This document shows positions 1-6,430 of a DNA stretch of 32,610 nt, in pieces. A program made the position numbers and the translations under genes. Source of the stretch: an uncultured Ruminococcus sp. (GTDB taxonomy: Bacteria; Bacillota; Clostridia; Lachnospirales; Lachnospiraceae); the NCBI GenBank assembly GCA_900541505.1, contig UQKK01000037.1:1-32610 (forward strand), written 5' to 3'. A model generated the notes under the pieces. It made no database searches. It saw nothing but the letters and a program-made list of their open reading frames with translations, and was not told where the DNA came from. Every line of letters begins with the position of its first letter. Position 1 is the stretch's first letter.

Positions 1-52
1 CGTGTTACAGGGTGGCTGACCTCTATTCTTACATAGAATGGGGGTGGTGCTG

Positions 53-145
53 ATGGACAAAAAACCGTTTGATTTTAAAGACCTCATGGCCTTTGGTATG
101 TTTGTTCTTGCATTGCTGACATTCGTTTTTACGTTTTTGAAGTAG
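53..145 (+). CDS. Small hydrophobic holin-like toxin peptide (type I toxin-antitoxin candidate)
   Basis: A 30-residue peptide with a charged N-terminus (MDKKPFDFKD) and one hydrophobic segment (LMAFGMFVLALLTFVFTFLK) that would span the membrane. This is the pattern of the short 'putative holin-like toxin' peptides of Firmicutes, which act at the cell membrane and are held off by an antisense RNA. The start is the ATG preceded by GGGGGTGG about 6-8 bases upstream; an in-frame ATG at 38 lies inside that ribosome binding site and is less likely. The downstream DNA carries a convergent antisense promoter and terminator, which strengthens the call. Membrane location is read from the sequence; toxicity is inferred from the family. 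Confidence 0.62.
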   Translation: MDKKPFDFKDLMAFGMFVLALLTFVFTFLK

Positions 146-159
146 TGCTTTTTGCATAG

Positions 160-251
160 AAAAACCACCCTCATAACTTTGACCGGTTTAGGGTGGCATT
201 TCTATGTTCTCTCTATAGGTCAACCCCTTGTGGGCGGTTGCTCCTTTTTTC
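160..251 (-). ncRNA. Antisense RNA candidate (type I antitoxin)
   Basis: On the minus strand a promoter TTGAAT-N17-TATATT occupies 286-258. A transcript starting near 251 would end at a terminator whose stem is CCACCCT/AGGGTGG (196-190 with 171-165), followed by a T-run (revcomp of 164-160). The RNA would be about 90 nt and convergent with the toxin gene, overlapping the 3' end of its mRNA, the layout known for type I modules such as TxpA/RatA and BsrG/SR4. Its existence as an RNA is inferred from promoter and terminator only. Confidence 0.5.
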
Positions 252-333
252 ATCTATAATATATCATATCTGGCAGCAGGATTCAAGAGCCGTTACAACA
301 CAAAATCCGACAGGTACGGTTATTCTGTAACGG

Positions 334-972
334 TTACTCTTCTGAATCAGAAAAATATTCTTCAAATGCCTGCTTTTCTATATCCGCTTTTTCTTTTTCG
401 AGGGCTTCTTTTACTTTTTCGTCTATGTATTCTTGATGTTCCTTTTCAAGTTCTTCATTGTATTCTTCGAGGTATGGCGCAAAGAAATCTATGATACTTT
501 GAGAATGTTCGGGATATTTCTCAGTGATTTCATCTTCTGATTGAGGAAAATGAAAGCAGACTTCCCTAAGAACTTCAATATAATTCGGGTCAATATCTTC
601 ATCATCTTCTAATTTTTCAATCATTTCTGGAATGTATTCTTCACTATAGTACAAACCAAGTTTTTCTTCTACTCTCTCACCGTATCCATCGACCCATTCA
701 CCTTCAAACAGTATATTTAGACGTTCTTCCTCTTTTTCTGTCAGTTCTAAAATTCTATCATGCACCCAGTCAGGAACATATTTGATGATATCACCGGGTT
801 GACAGTCAAGCAATTCGCAAATTGTAGATATATTTTCCCATGATACCAGTTCTCCTTTTCTGAGTTTCTGAATAGTGGCTTCTCCTAATATTTTGTCTTT
901 CCTTAATTTATAAGTGGAGTAACCAGCTTCTTTTAATTTTGCTAAAATATCGAATGTGTATTCTATCGACAT
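334..972 (-). CDS. XRE-family transcriptional regulator with acidic C-terminal extension
   Basis: A 212-residue protein. Residues 1-66 look like a Cro/CI-type helix-turn-helix (ILAKLKEAGYSTYKLRKDKI, then TIQKLRKGELVSWENISTIC and ELLDCQPGDIIKYVPD), the compact form seen in small XRE repressors. The rest is very rich in Glu, Asp and Lys and ends in a probable coiled coil (about 165-212); I do not recognise a named domain there. The start ATG follows GGAGGG on the minus strand. The gene lies divergent to the small genes at 1276-2306, and the intergenic DNA holds a good promoter for it plus paired palindromes, so it is probably an autoregulated repressor of a mobile-element block. DNA binding is a family inference. 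Confidence 0.75.
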   Translation of the reverse strand: MSIEYTFDILAKLKEAGYSTYKLRKDKILGEATIQKLRKGELVSWENISTICELLDCQPGDIIKYVPDWVHDRILELTEKEEERLNILFEGEWVDGYGERVEEKLGLYYSEEYIPEMIEKLEDDEDIDPNYIEVLREVCFHFPQSEDEITEKYPEHSQSIIDFFAPYLEEYNEELEKEHQEYIDEKVKEALEKEKADIEKQAFEEYFSDSEE

Positions 973-1001
973 ATTTTCCCTCCTTATAATGTTTTAAATA
1001 G

Positions 1002-1030
1002 ATTATACACTGGATATACACAAAATACAA
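1002..1030 (-). promoter_or_regulatory. Promoter of the XRE regulator
   Basis: Minus-strand -35 TTGTAT (1030-1025) and -10 TATAAT (1007-1002) are separated by exactly 17 bp, about 30 bp upstream of the regulator's start codon. One operator palindrome (1015-1037) overlaps its -35 and spacer. Confidence 0.7.
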
Positions 1031-1107
1031 GTGTATAAAATACACAAAACATACACTAAAAACATGTGCATATTGCCAATGGATATACACAAGAAACTAG
1101 TGTATAA
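1011..1107. promoter_or_regulatory. Pair of near-identical operator palindromes
   Basis: Two copies of a dyad TATACAC-N9-GTGTATA are present, at 1015-1037 and 1084-1106. The surrounding bases also match (TGGATATACACAA in front, GTGTATAA behind), so the copies are 28 bp long and start 69 bp apart. The first overlaps the regulator promoter; the second overlaps TATAAT (1103-1108), a possible -10 for rightward transcription. Extra half-sites lie at 1004-1010 and 1040-1045. These are the expected binding sites of the adjacent XRE protein; binding itself is inferred. Confidence 0.6.
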
Positions 1108-1128
1108 TGTAATCAAGATAAAGAAAAC

Positions 1129-1257
1129 GGAACAGCGAAGGTAGACGGGAGTACCGAAAGGGAAAGCAAGAATACAACGTAACACCGGGAAACAGGATAA
1201 GAGAGATTGAGAAGTCCAGAGAGTGACTAGATGTTTAAAGCCTGCCGGGGCTGTTCC
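1129..1257 (+). ncRNA. Possible structured RNA or 5' leader closed by an 8-bp stem
   Basis: GGAACAGC (1129-1136) and GCTGTTCC (1250-1257) are perfect reverse complements and would close a roughly 129-nt domain. Inside are smaller helices such as GGTA/TACC (1140-1143 with 1152-1155) and AGTC/GACT near 1214-1229. The right arm ends just before the ribosome binding site of the 1276 gene. There is no open reading frame of note inside. I do not recognise the class; it could be a cis-regulatory leader or a free small RNA. Confidence 0.35.
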
Positions 1258-1275
1258 AGATAAGGAGGTCACAAG

Positions 1276-1596
1276 ATGAAGTACAATTTAAGCCAGATAA
1301 TGAAAAAGGCATGGGAACTTTTCAGAAAAGGCAAAATCGCATTTGCTGAAGCACTCCATAGGGCATGGCTTTCAGCTAAAGCCGTTACAATCAACCAGAA
1401 GCGCATAGAGGACGCAAAAGCGGCAGCAGGCGTTGAGGAAGAAACGAACACATGGAGCGAGTGGAAGAAAAAAGGCTACGAAGTAGCACACGGAAGCAAG
1501 GCGCTGTTTGGTGTAACGTTGATATGGGGAAGCCGTGGAGATGGAGCAATCTATAAAGCCAGGTTCTTTGGTCGCTCACAGGTTCAGGCGATTTAA
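1276..1596 (+). CDS. Small protein of mobile-element type, function unknown
   Basis: A 106-residue basic protein starting after a strong AAGGAGGT (1262-1269) 6 bases before ATG. The N-terminal 40 residues (LSQIMKKAWELFRKG, then FAEALHRAWLSAKAV) form an amphipathic helical repeat that I associate with small proteins on clostridial phages and conjugative elements. A charged linker follows, then a C-terminal part with GVTLIWGSRGDGAIYKARFF. I cannot assign a function. Its position behind the structured leader and operator pair suggests it is the first gene controlled by the XRE regulator. Confidence 0.6.
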   Translation: MKYNLSQIMKKAWELFRKGKIAFAEALHRAWLSAKAVTINQKRIEDAKAAAGVEEETNTWSEWKKKGYEVAHGSKALFGVTLIWGSRGDGAIYKARFFGRSQVQAI

Positions 1597-1597
1597 A

Positions 1598-1630
1598 TGG
1601 CGGTTTTGTGGCGGATTTATGGCGGTTTTT
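1598..1630 (+). repeat. Three 11-bp direct repeats (TGGCGG iterons)
   Basis: TGGCGG occurs at 1598, 1609 and 1620, exactly 11 bp apart, each followed by a T-rich half (TTTTG, ATTTA, TTTTTTG). The phasing puts the motifs on nearly the same face of the helix, as for iterons or a multi-site protein target. The array begins only a few bases after the stop codon of the 1276 gene. Confidence 0.5.
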
Positions 1631-1682
1631 TGTCGTGGTGTTTAACTATAGGTAGGAGTAAAATTAAATATAGGAGGTACAC

Positions 1683-1796
1683 ATGGACTATAAGAAACTT
1701 ATTATTGAAATGATACAAGAGATGAAAAATGAAAAATTCTTAAGAGGAATCTACTTTTTTGTTAAAACTATGTTGGAAACTGAGAAAAGCCTCTGA
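1683..1796 (+). CDS. 37-residue small protein, function unknown
   Basis: A short reading frame (MDYKKLIIEMIQEMKNEKFL, then RGIYFFVKTMLETEKSL) preceded by a strong ribosome binding site, TAGGAGGTACAC. Peptides with this MDYKKLIIEM...IY..VK pattern recur next to XRE regulators in Firmicutes mobile elements, which supports it as a real gene despite its size. The peptide is probably helical with a weakly hydrophobic middle. No function is known to me. Confidence 0.55.
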   Translation: MDYKKLIIEMIQEMKNEKFLRGIYFFVKTMLETEKSL

Positions 1797-1848
1797 AGAA
1801 GCTGGCACTTCAACAAAGGCTAAGTAACCCGACAACACATAGGAAAAG

Positions 1849-1879
1849 CCGGATTGTCTTAATTATAGAGGCAGTCCGG
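1849..1879 (+). other. Hairpin upstream of the 1906 gene
   Basis: CCGGATTG (1849-1856) pairs with CAGTCCGG (1872-1879) with one G-U pair and a 15-nt loop. There is no T-run, so it is not an ordinary terminator. It sits 26 bases before the start codon of the 1906 gene and may affect that gene's translation. Confidence 0.35.
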
Positions 1880-1905
1880 TCAGAAATCAAGAAAGGATTT
1901 AGATT

Positions 1906-2148
1906 ATGACTAAACAGGAATTGGAATGCAAATTTGTTGAGTTAGAAGATTGCCTCGATAAGGCGGAGCATATGTTGAGTTCGTTGGAAGAAAGTTACGA
2001 TTTACAGAAAGTAAGTGCGGACATGACAGACGATCTGTTGTTTGCACAAAATAGAGGTTTGATTTTAACGGAAGTCCGTATTGCTTGGGATTATGTGCAG
2101 AAAGCAATGTGTATTCAAGAAAATATTGAAAAGGAGATGTCATTATGA
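1906..2148 (+). CDS. 80-residue coiled-coil protein, function unknown
   Basis: An acidic protein of 80 residues, predicted to be almost wholly helical (ELECKFVELEDCLDKAEHML in the first third). A purine-rich AAGAAAGGA lies about 8 bases before ATG. Its stop codon overlaps the start of the next gene (ATGA at 2145-2148), so the two are translationally coupled. No named family is recognised; small helical proteins in such pairs are common in conjugative elements and often of unknown use. Confidence 0.6.
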   Translation: MTKQELECKFVELEDCLDKAEHMLSSLEESYDLQKVSADMTDDLLFAQNRGLILTEVRIAWDYVQKAMCIQENIEKEMSL

Positions 2149-2306
2149 TTTTAGCGACAGAAATTATCAAGGAGCAAAGAGAAAAGATTGAGGAACAGAT
2201 CAAATTTTATGAGGATATGTGTAAAGCACTTCTTGCAGACGCAGAACGAATGTCAAATAAAGCTAAAAATCTTAGGGAATATCTTGATAAGAATTATTCG
2301 GATTAA
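2145..2306 (+). CDS. 53-residue helical protein, function unknown
   Basis: A 53-residue charged helical protein beginning MILATEIIKEQREKIEEQ and ending EYLDKNYSD. It starts at the ATG within the ATGA overlap with the preceding gene's stop, and an AAGGAGATG lies 12 bases upstream in the end of that gene. The pair forms a two-gene unit closed by the terminator at 2314-2335. It may pair by coiled coil with its upstream neighbour, but this is only inferred from composition. Confidence 0.6.
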   Translation: MILATEIIKEQREKIEEQIKFYEDMCKALLADAERMSNKAKNLREYLDKNYSD

Positions 2307-2313
2307 AAGAATG

Positions 2314-2335
2314 AGCGGCCATTGTGCCGCTTTTT
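2314..2335 (+). terminator. Intrinsic terminator after the small-protein pair
   Basis: AGCGGC (2314-2319) pairs with GCCGCT (2326-2331), and the T-run covers 2331-2335. It lies 8 bases after the stop codon of the 53-residue gene. Confidence 0.75.
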
Positions 2336-2336
2336 C

Positions 2337-2386
2337 TGCTATAATTGAGAAAAGGGAAGTCCTGCTGCCATATGCTAAGACTTCCC
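2337..2386 (+). promoter_or_regulatory. Extended -10 promoter and 5' hairpin before the sigma factor gene
   Basis: TGCTATAAT (2337-2345) is an extended -10 without a good -35. A perfect 8-bp inverted repeat GGGAAGTC (2354-2361)/GACTTCCC (2379-2386) follows at the likely transcription start, so the mRNA would begin with a hairpin about 50 bases before the start codon. Confidence 0.45.
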
Positions 2387-2434
2387 ACTGTGATACATCT
2401 ACCTATATTATATGGAAAGGTGGATGTAAATGCA

Positions 2435-3325
2435 ATGAGTAATGAGGAACTTGTTGAGCGGATCAGAAACGGTTATCATGTAACGGAAAATATGCAGGTG
2501 CTTTATGAGAACAATCTGCCTTTAATCAAGAAATTCATAAAGCCATACGCATATTATGAATCGGAGGAAGATTTATTGCAGGAGGCATATTTTGGATTGT
2601 GGGAGGCAGTCCGGCATTATGAATCCTCTGAGAATGTTTTGTTTATGACTTATGCTCGGTATTGGATTAAGCAGAGTATTCAGCGGTACATGGAGAACAG
2701 CGGCTCTATACTGCGAATATCAAGCGCATACAGGCAGAAAATAGCACGTTACAAGAAAACCGTACAGGAGTTTGAACAGACATATGGACATACGCCAACA
2801 GATGAAGAAATAGCGGATTATAGCCTGCTGCCGCTATCTGAAATACAGAAGATAAAAACATATATGCAGGAGATTGTCAGTCTGGACGCTCCAATAAAGG
2901 CAGATGAAGAATTGTCACTTGCTGACACCGTAGCGGACGATTTCAGCCTTGAAGAAGATACGGTTGATAAAATATTCAAAGAGTATCAGCAGAGCGAATT
3001 ATGGGGCATTGTAGAGCGCTACACAGACAATCAGCAGGAGCAGGTTATCAGAAAGTATTATAAAGAGGGTAAGACACTATCAGAGATTGCCAGAGAGTCC
3101 GGCATTAGCTTAGAGAGAGTAAGACAGCACCGGTCAACAGGCCTTAGGCGGCTCAGAATGAGTAAACCGCTACGGGAGATTAGAGAAAAATGTGAGATTG
3201 CAGAAGCGTCAGTTTATCGGTCTGGTTTTAACAGATTTAAAGAGCATGGAGATTCAATAGTTGAATATATTGCACTGCGCCGGGCAGAGTTGGAAGAGAG
3301 ATATAAAAAGGCTATAAGTGTTTGA
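2435..3325 (+). CDS. Sigma-70 family RNA polymerase sigma factor
   Basis: A 296-residue protein with sigma region 2 around residues 35-95 (DLLQEAYFGLWEAVRHYE, then TYARYWIKQSIQRYM), a region 3-like helical part (about 100-160) and a C-terminal region 4 helix-turn-helix (GKTLSEIARESGISLERVRQ, about 225-250). The chosen ATG follows AAAGGTGG by 12 bases, a somewhat long spacing; upstream in-frame sequence reads through a hairpin and is unlikely to be coding. Sigma factors of this size are typical cargo of clostridial conjugative transposons. It probably directs polymerase to element-specific promoters; its targets cannot be named. Confidence 0.8.
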   Translation: MSNEELVERIRNGYHVTENMQVLYENNLPLIKKFIKPYAYYESEEDLLQEAYFGLWEAVRHYESSENVLFMTYARYWIKQSIQRYMENSGSILRISSAYRQKIARYKKTVQEFEQTYGHTPTDEEIADYSLLPLSEIQKIKTYMQEIVSLDAPIKADEELSLADTVADDFSLEEDTVDKIFKEYQQSELWGIVERYTDNQQEQVIRKYYKEGKTLSEIARESGISLERVRQHRSTGLRRLRMSKPLREIREKCEIAEASVYRSGFNRFKEHGDSIVEYIALRRAELEERYKKAISV

Positions 3326-3458
3326 AAATAGATAAAAATTGAAATGCGTAACACGGCTATAGCACTCAAAACCTCTGAAAATGGCTTAAATACGCTGTTG
3401 CAAGTTCTCCAAGAGATAACAGGAGACCGTACAAACTAATTCAAAATTGTTCAAAAAG

Positions 3459-3489
3459 CCCGGAACCATATGGTTTTCCGGGTTTTTTT
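3459..3489 (+). terminator. Intrinsic terminator after the sigma factor gene
   Basis: CCCGGAA (3459-3465) pairs with TTCCGGG (3476-3482) around a loop that can extend the helix, followed by seven T. It lies about 135 bases after the sigma factor stop; the intervening DNA shows no gene. Confidence 0.85.
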
Positions 3490-3625
3490 GTACCCAAAAG
3501 GGCTGATGGACTTTGACAAAATTTTGCAGGATTTGACCAAACCGAATCCAGTTTATCTTGCTTTTCTCTTATTACGGATAATTGCGTATTTTTTCAAAAA
3601 ATCGGAATATACTATAGCTATAAGG

Positions 3626-3654
3626 TTGACTTTGTTATGTGGACGGTGTATACT
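3626..3654 (+). promoter_or_regulatory. Promoter of the DUF4143 ATPase gene
   Basis: TTGACT (3626-3631), 17-bp spacer, TATACT (3649-3654), 60 bases before the ATPase start codon. The gene therefore has its own promoter, separated from the sigma factor by a terminator. Confidence 0.75.
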
Positions 3655-3714
3655 GACGCTGTGAATTACGAAAAAATGCAGCAATATGCAAAAAACCGAA
3701 CAGGAGGGTAAGAC

Positions 3715-4968
3715 ATGGAGGCAATCAAACGCGACATATATCTAAATCGACTTATTGAGCGGCGGGAAAATGGTTTGATAAAAGTAGTGACGGGAATTCG
3801 TCGGTGCGGAAAATCCTATCTGCTGTTCAAGCTGTATTATCAATATCTGTTGGATTCGGGCATTAATGCTTCCAGAATCATACGTATTCCATTAGATGAC
3901 GAGGAGTATGAAGAACTGCGCGAAAGCAGAAGATTGAGTGTTTATATAAAAGAGCGTTTGACGGATGACGATATGTGGTATATTTTTCTGGATGAAGTTC
4001 AACTGTGCAGCGGATTTGAAGCGGTATTAAACGGGCTTAATCGCAGAGAAAATGTAGACATCTATGTGACCGGCAGTAACTCGAAATTTCTCTCCTCTGA
4101 TGTTTTAACGGAATTTCGGGGGCGAGGAGATGAAGTCCGCGTATATCCTCTGTCCTTTTCTGAATATTTGTCAGCATATCCGGGCGATAAATATGAAGCT
4201 TGGAACGACTATTATACCTATGGCGGTCTGCCATTAATCTTAAGCCGTAATAGTGATGAACTGAAGTCAAGATATTTGATTGATTTGTGCCGGGAATTAT
4301 ATCTGAAGGATATTGAGGAGCGGAATCGTCTTCGAGGGGATCATGTCATGGAGGCTTTAGTCAATGTTCTTGCTTCTGCTGTAGGTTCTCTAACCAATCC
4401 GTTAAAGTTAGCAAACACTTTTGCAAGCAACGGTATTCCTGTCAGTGATAAAACTGTCAGCGCATATATTGGCTATCTTTTAGATGCGTTCTTCATCAGC
4501 AGAGCGGAACGATACGACATTAAGGGAAAGAAGTATATCGCTTCTCCATTCAAATATTATTTTACTGATGTAGGACTTCGTAATGCGCAGCTTAATTTCC
4601 GTCAGCAGGAAGAAAACCATATCATGGAAAATATCATCTACAATGAACTTCTCGTCCGTGGTTTCAATGTAGATGTCGGAGTAGTAGACTACTCACAAAG
4701 AGATGAAAACGGAAAGTCGATTCGCAAGCGTTTAGAGGTTGATTTTATCTGTAATAAGGGAAGCAAACGATACTACATCCAGTCGGCGTTCTCTATCCCG
4801 GACGAAGAGAAGATGAAACAGGAGAAAAGCTCTTTGGTGCGTATTGGTGACTCTTTCAAAAAAATGATTGTTGTTAAGGACAATATTAAGCTCTGGCGTA
4901 ATGAGGAAGGTATCGTTGTAATGGGGATTATGGATTTTCTGTTAGACCCCAATAGCCTTGAACTCTAA
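3715..4968 (+). CDS. AAA-type ATPase with C-terminal DUF4143 domain
   Basis: A 417-residue protein. The Walker A motif is near residues 27-35 (GIRRCGKSYLL), Walker B near 98-105 (YIFLDEVQ), and the sensor-like VTGSNSKFLSSD follows. The C-terminal half carries a DUF4143-type domain with a nuclease-like look (LEVDFICNKGSKRYYIQSAF, near 340-360). It begins after GGAGGGTAAGAC. Proteins of this build are common in gut anaerobes, often alone and with no settled function; roles in DNA transactions or defence have been suggested. Here it stands alone with its own promoter. ATP binding is clear from motifs; function is unknown. Confidence 0.85.
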   Translation: MEAIKRDIYLNRLIERRENGLIKVVTGIRRCGKSYLLFKLYYQYLLDSGINASRIIRIPLDDEEYEELRESRRLSVYIKERLTDDDMWYIFLDEVQLCSGFEAVLNGLNRRENVDIYVTGSNSKFLSSDVLTEFRGRGDEVRVYPLSFSEYLSAYPGDKYEAWNDYYTYGGLPLILSRNSDELKSRYLIDLCRELYLKDIEERNRLRGDHVMEALVNVLASAVGSLTNPLKLANTFASNGIPVSDKTVSAYIGYLLDAFFISRAERYDIKGKKYIASPFKYYFTDVGLRNAQLNFRQQEENHIMENIIYNELLVRGFNVDVGVVDYSQRDENGKSIRKRLEVDFICNKGSKRYYIQSAFSIPDEEKMKQEKSSLVRIGDSFKKMIVVKDNIKLWRNEEGIVVMGIMDFLLDPNSLEL

Positions 4969-5296
4969 AAATGAGCAGAGAATGTGATGGAACACATTTA
5001 TAGCATTGATGATATGGAAAATGGTATAATGAAAAAGATTTTTGTTTAACAGTTTTTATAATATAATATGCGAATATAACAACATAAAATCTATCTATAT
5101 ATAAGTGGAAAATCGTAATGATAGCGTTGGATTGGGAAGACAGCGATACTTCTTTGCTGTCTCTTGGTTCAGCGCTAGTATTTTATCTGGGCTTAGGTTT
5201 CAAGTGAGAATCAGGTTGAGATAACCGGGGACACTATCAGTATATCCGGAGTGTATAGGCTGCATTTCCGGAGAAACATTGAAGGGAAGGAAAAAG
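4969..5296. other. AT-rich gene-free stretch before the recombinase
   Basis: No gene is supported in these 328 bases. The left part is very AT-rich with overlapping TATAAT hexamers (5057-5067) that could serve as -10 for the recombinase but lack a good -35. A 7-bp hairpin AGACAGC (5138-5144)/GCTGTCT (5156-5162) without a T-run follows, and TCCGGA occurs twice near 5245-5271. Confidence 0.5.
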
Positions 5297-6151
5297 ATGA
5301 GACATACGACAGTACAAGTAAACAACGGCATGATGGCGGATTTCCAACAGTATCTGATTGAAAGAGAAGCGTCTTTGGCGACCCGGAAAAAATATATCCG
5401 CGATGTGAAGTGTTTTTTCCATTATCTTGGAGAGAGAAAGATATTTACAAAGGAAACGTTATTGGAATATAAGATGTGGCTGATAGAGCGATATGCCGCC
5501 AACAGCGTGAACTCTATGTTGGTGGCACTAAACCAGTTCCTCGTATCTCAGGAACTGGGACATATGAAATTGAAGCGCCTGAAAATACAGAGGCAATGTT
5601 TCTGTGAGAAGGAAAAGGAACTGACGAAAAAGGACTATCAAAAGCTGATTCAGACAGCGAGGTCTGAAGGAAAAGAGCAGATAGCTTTAATAATGGAAAC
5701 CATAGCGGCGACAGGAATCCGAATCAGTGAACTGGAGGCTTTTCGGGCGGAGGATGTCAAGAAGGGCAGTGTGGAAGTGATAAACAAAGGAAAATACAGA
5801 GTGGTCATCCTCACAAAAGCACTCCAGAAAAAATTGCAGCTTTATATAAGGAAGAACAACATAAAGACAGGTCCGATATTCTTGACGAAAAATGGCAGGT
5901 CAAAAGACCGCTCGAACATCTGGCGGGAAATGAAAGCGCTTGCAGAACGGGCAAACGTCGATGCGCAAAAGATTTTTCCTCACAACCTCCGCCATCTTTT
6001 CGCCAGAACATTTTACAGGCTGACAAAAAATCTGGCAATGCTGGCAGACATACTCGGACACAGCAGTCTGGATGTGACACGGATATATACGATGAAAAAT
6101 ATCGGGGAATGGAGACGCGAAATAGAGAAGTTAAATCTCCTTTTAGAATGA
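5297..6151 (+). CDS. Tyrosine recombinase, probable DNA invertase of the pilus promoter
   Basis: A 284-residue tyrosine recombinase. The N-terminal SAM-like core-binding domain spans about 12-95. The catalytic domain carries R142 (TGIRISEL), K164/K166 (NKGKYR), H229-x-x-R232 (PHNLRHLF), H255 (LGHSS) and the nucleophile Y264 (TRIYT), so the active site is complete. The ATG at 5297 is chosen because AAGGGAAGG precedes it; the in-frame TTG at 5279 has no such site. The stop codon ends 3 bp before a 21-bp inverted repeat whose partner lies 279 bp away, directly before a pilus operon. Single small recombinases next to their own inverted repeats are the usual machinery of phase-variable promoters in gut Clostridia. 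That it acts on these repeats is inferred from position. Confidence 0.88.
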   Translation: MRHTTVQVNNGMMADFQQYLIEREASLATRKKYIRDVKCFFHYLGERKIFTKETLLEYKMWLIERYAANSVNSMLVALNQFLVSQELGHMKLKRLKIQRQCFCEKEKELTKKDYQKLIQTARSEGKEQIALIMETIAATGIRISELEAFRAEDVKKGSVEVINKGKYRVVILTKALQKKLQLYIRKNNIKTGPIFLTKNGRSKDRSNIWREMKALAERANVDAQKIFPHNLRHLFARTFYRLTKNLAMLADILGHSSLDVTRIYTMKNIGEWRREIEKLNLLLE

Positions 6152-6154
6152 CCT

Positions 6155-6175
6155 CATAATATTAATTATGTTGTA
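6155..6175 (+). repeat. Left inverted repeat of the invertible segment
   Basis: This 21-bp sequence begins CATAATATTAATTATG and is the exact reverse complement of 6455-6475. It contains its own inner dyad, CATAAT-ATTA-ATTATG, as expected for two recombinase-binding arms around a crossover region. It starts 3 bp after the recombinase stop codon. Confidence 0.88.
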
Positions 6176-6214
6176 AAGAACAGTATGATTCAGCTACATA
6201 CCTCGGCTTTTTGT

Positions 6215-6243
6215 ATTATAAGCCCGCAAATCGATAAAGTCAA
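6215..6243 (-). promoter_or_regulatory. Invertible promoter, pointing away from the pilus operon
   Basis: On the minus strand -35 TTGACT (6243-6238) and -10 TATAAT (6220-6215) are 17 bp apart, five of six and six of six matches to consensus. In the present orientation transcription would run left through the left repeat into the 3' end of the recombinase gene as antisense. Confidence 0.85.
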
Positions 6244-6330
6244 TACTTCAGAGGAATTTACAAAACATTTCTCTGCTTATCTGTCGTGAATTCTTTCGAC
6301 TCCCAAATAATAAAAAAAGACATGAAAAAG

Positions 6331-6389
6331 AATCTGATTGATGTTTTTTATTACAGGATAGCCTGAAAAAATGTCAAATCAGATTTTTT
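6331..6389. terminator. Terminator inside the invertible segment, T-rich exits on both strands
   Basis: AATCTGATT (6331-6339) pairs with AATCAGATT (6377-6385); the loop contains a further CAGG/CCTG helix. On the plus strand the stem runs into a T-run (6384-6389). On the minus strand it is followed by the complement of an A-rich stretch (6313-6329), so it can stop transcription both ways. It separates the recombinase from the pilus operon in either orientation. Confidence 0.72.
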
Positions 6390-6430
6390 GTATTTCTATT
6401 TAAGAAAGTCCGTGAACTTTCCGTCTGCAT
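6374..6430 (-). CDS. 18-codon frame with strong ribosome binding site inside the invertible segment
   Basis: On the minus strand AAAGGAGGGGG is followed 4-5 bases later by ATG and an 18-residue frame, MQTESSRTFLNRNTKNLI, whose stop overlaps the terminator stem. In this orientation no promoter reads it. After inversion it would lie about 50 bases behind the recombinase stop codon on the same strand, and could be translated from the recombinase transcript before termination. It may be a leader peptide or chance; evidence is the ribosome binding site only. Confidence 0.3.
   Translation of the reverse strand: MQTESSRTFLNRNTKNLI

Noticed and set aside
228..494. 88-codon plus-strand frame at the left end
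   Set aside because: It overlaps the antisense promoter region and the opposite-strand XRE gene, lacks a ribosome binding site and has no recognisable protein features.
3470..3664. 64-codon frame after the sigma factor
   Set aside because: It begins inside the stem of an intrinsic terminator and runs into the ATPase promoter; there is no ribosome binding site.
1..5000. Complete integrative conjugative element
   Set aside because: Only cargo-like genes (regulator, sigma factor, small proteins) are seen; no relaxase, coupling protein or flanking direct repeats. The recombinase at 5297 is better explained as the pilus switch invertase.
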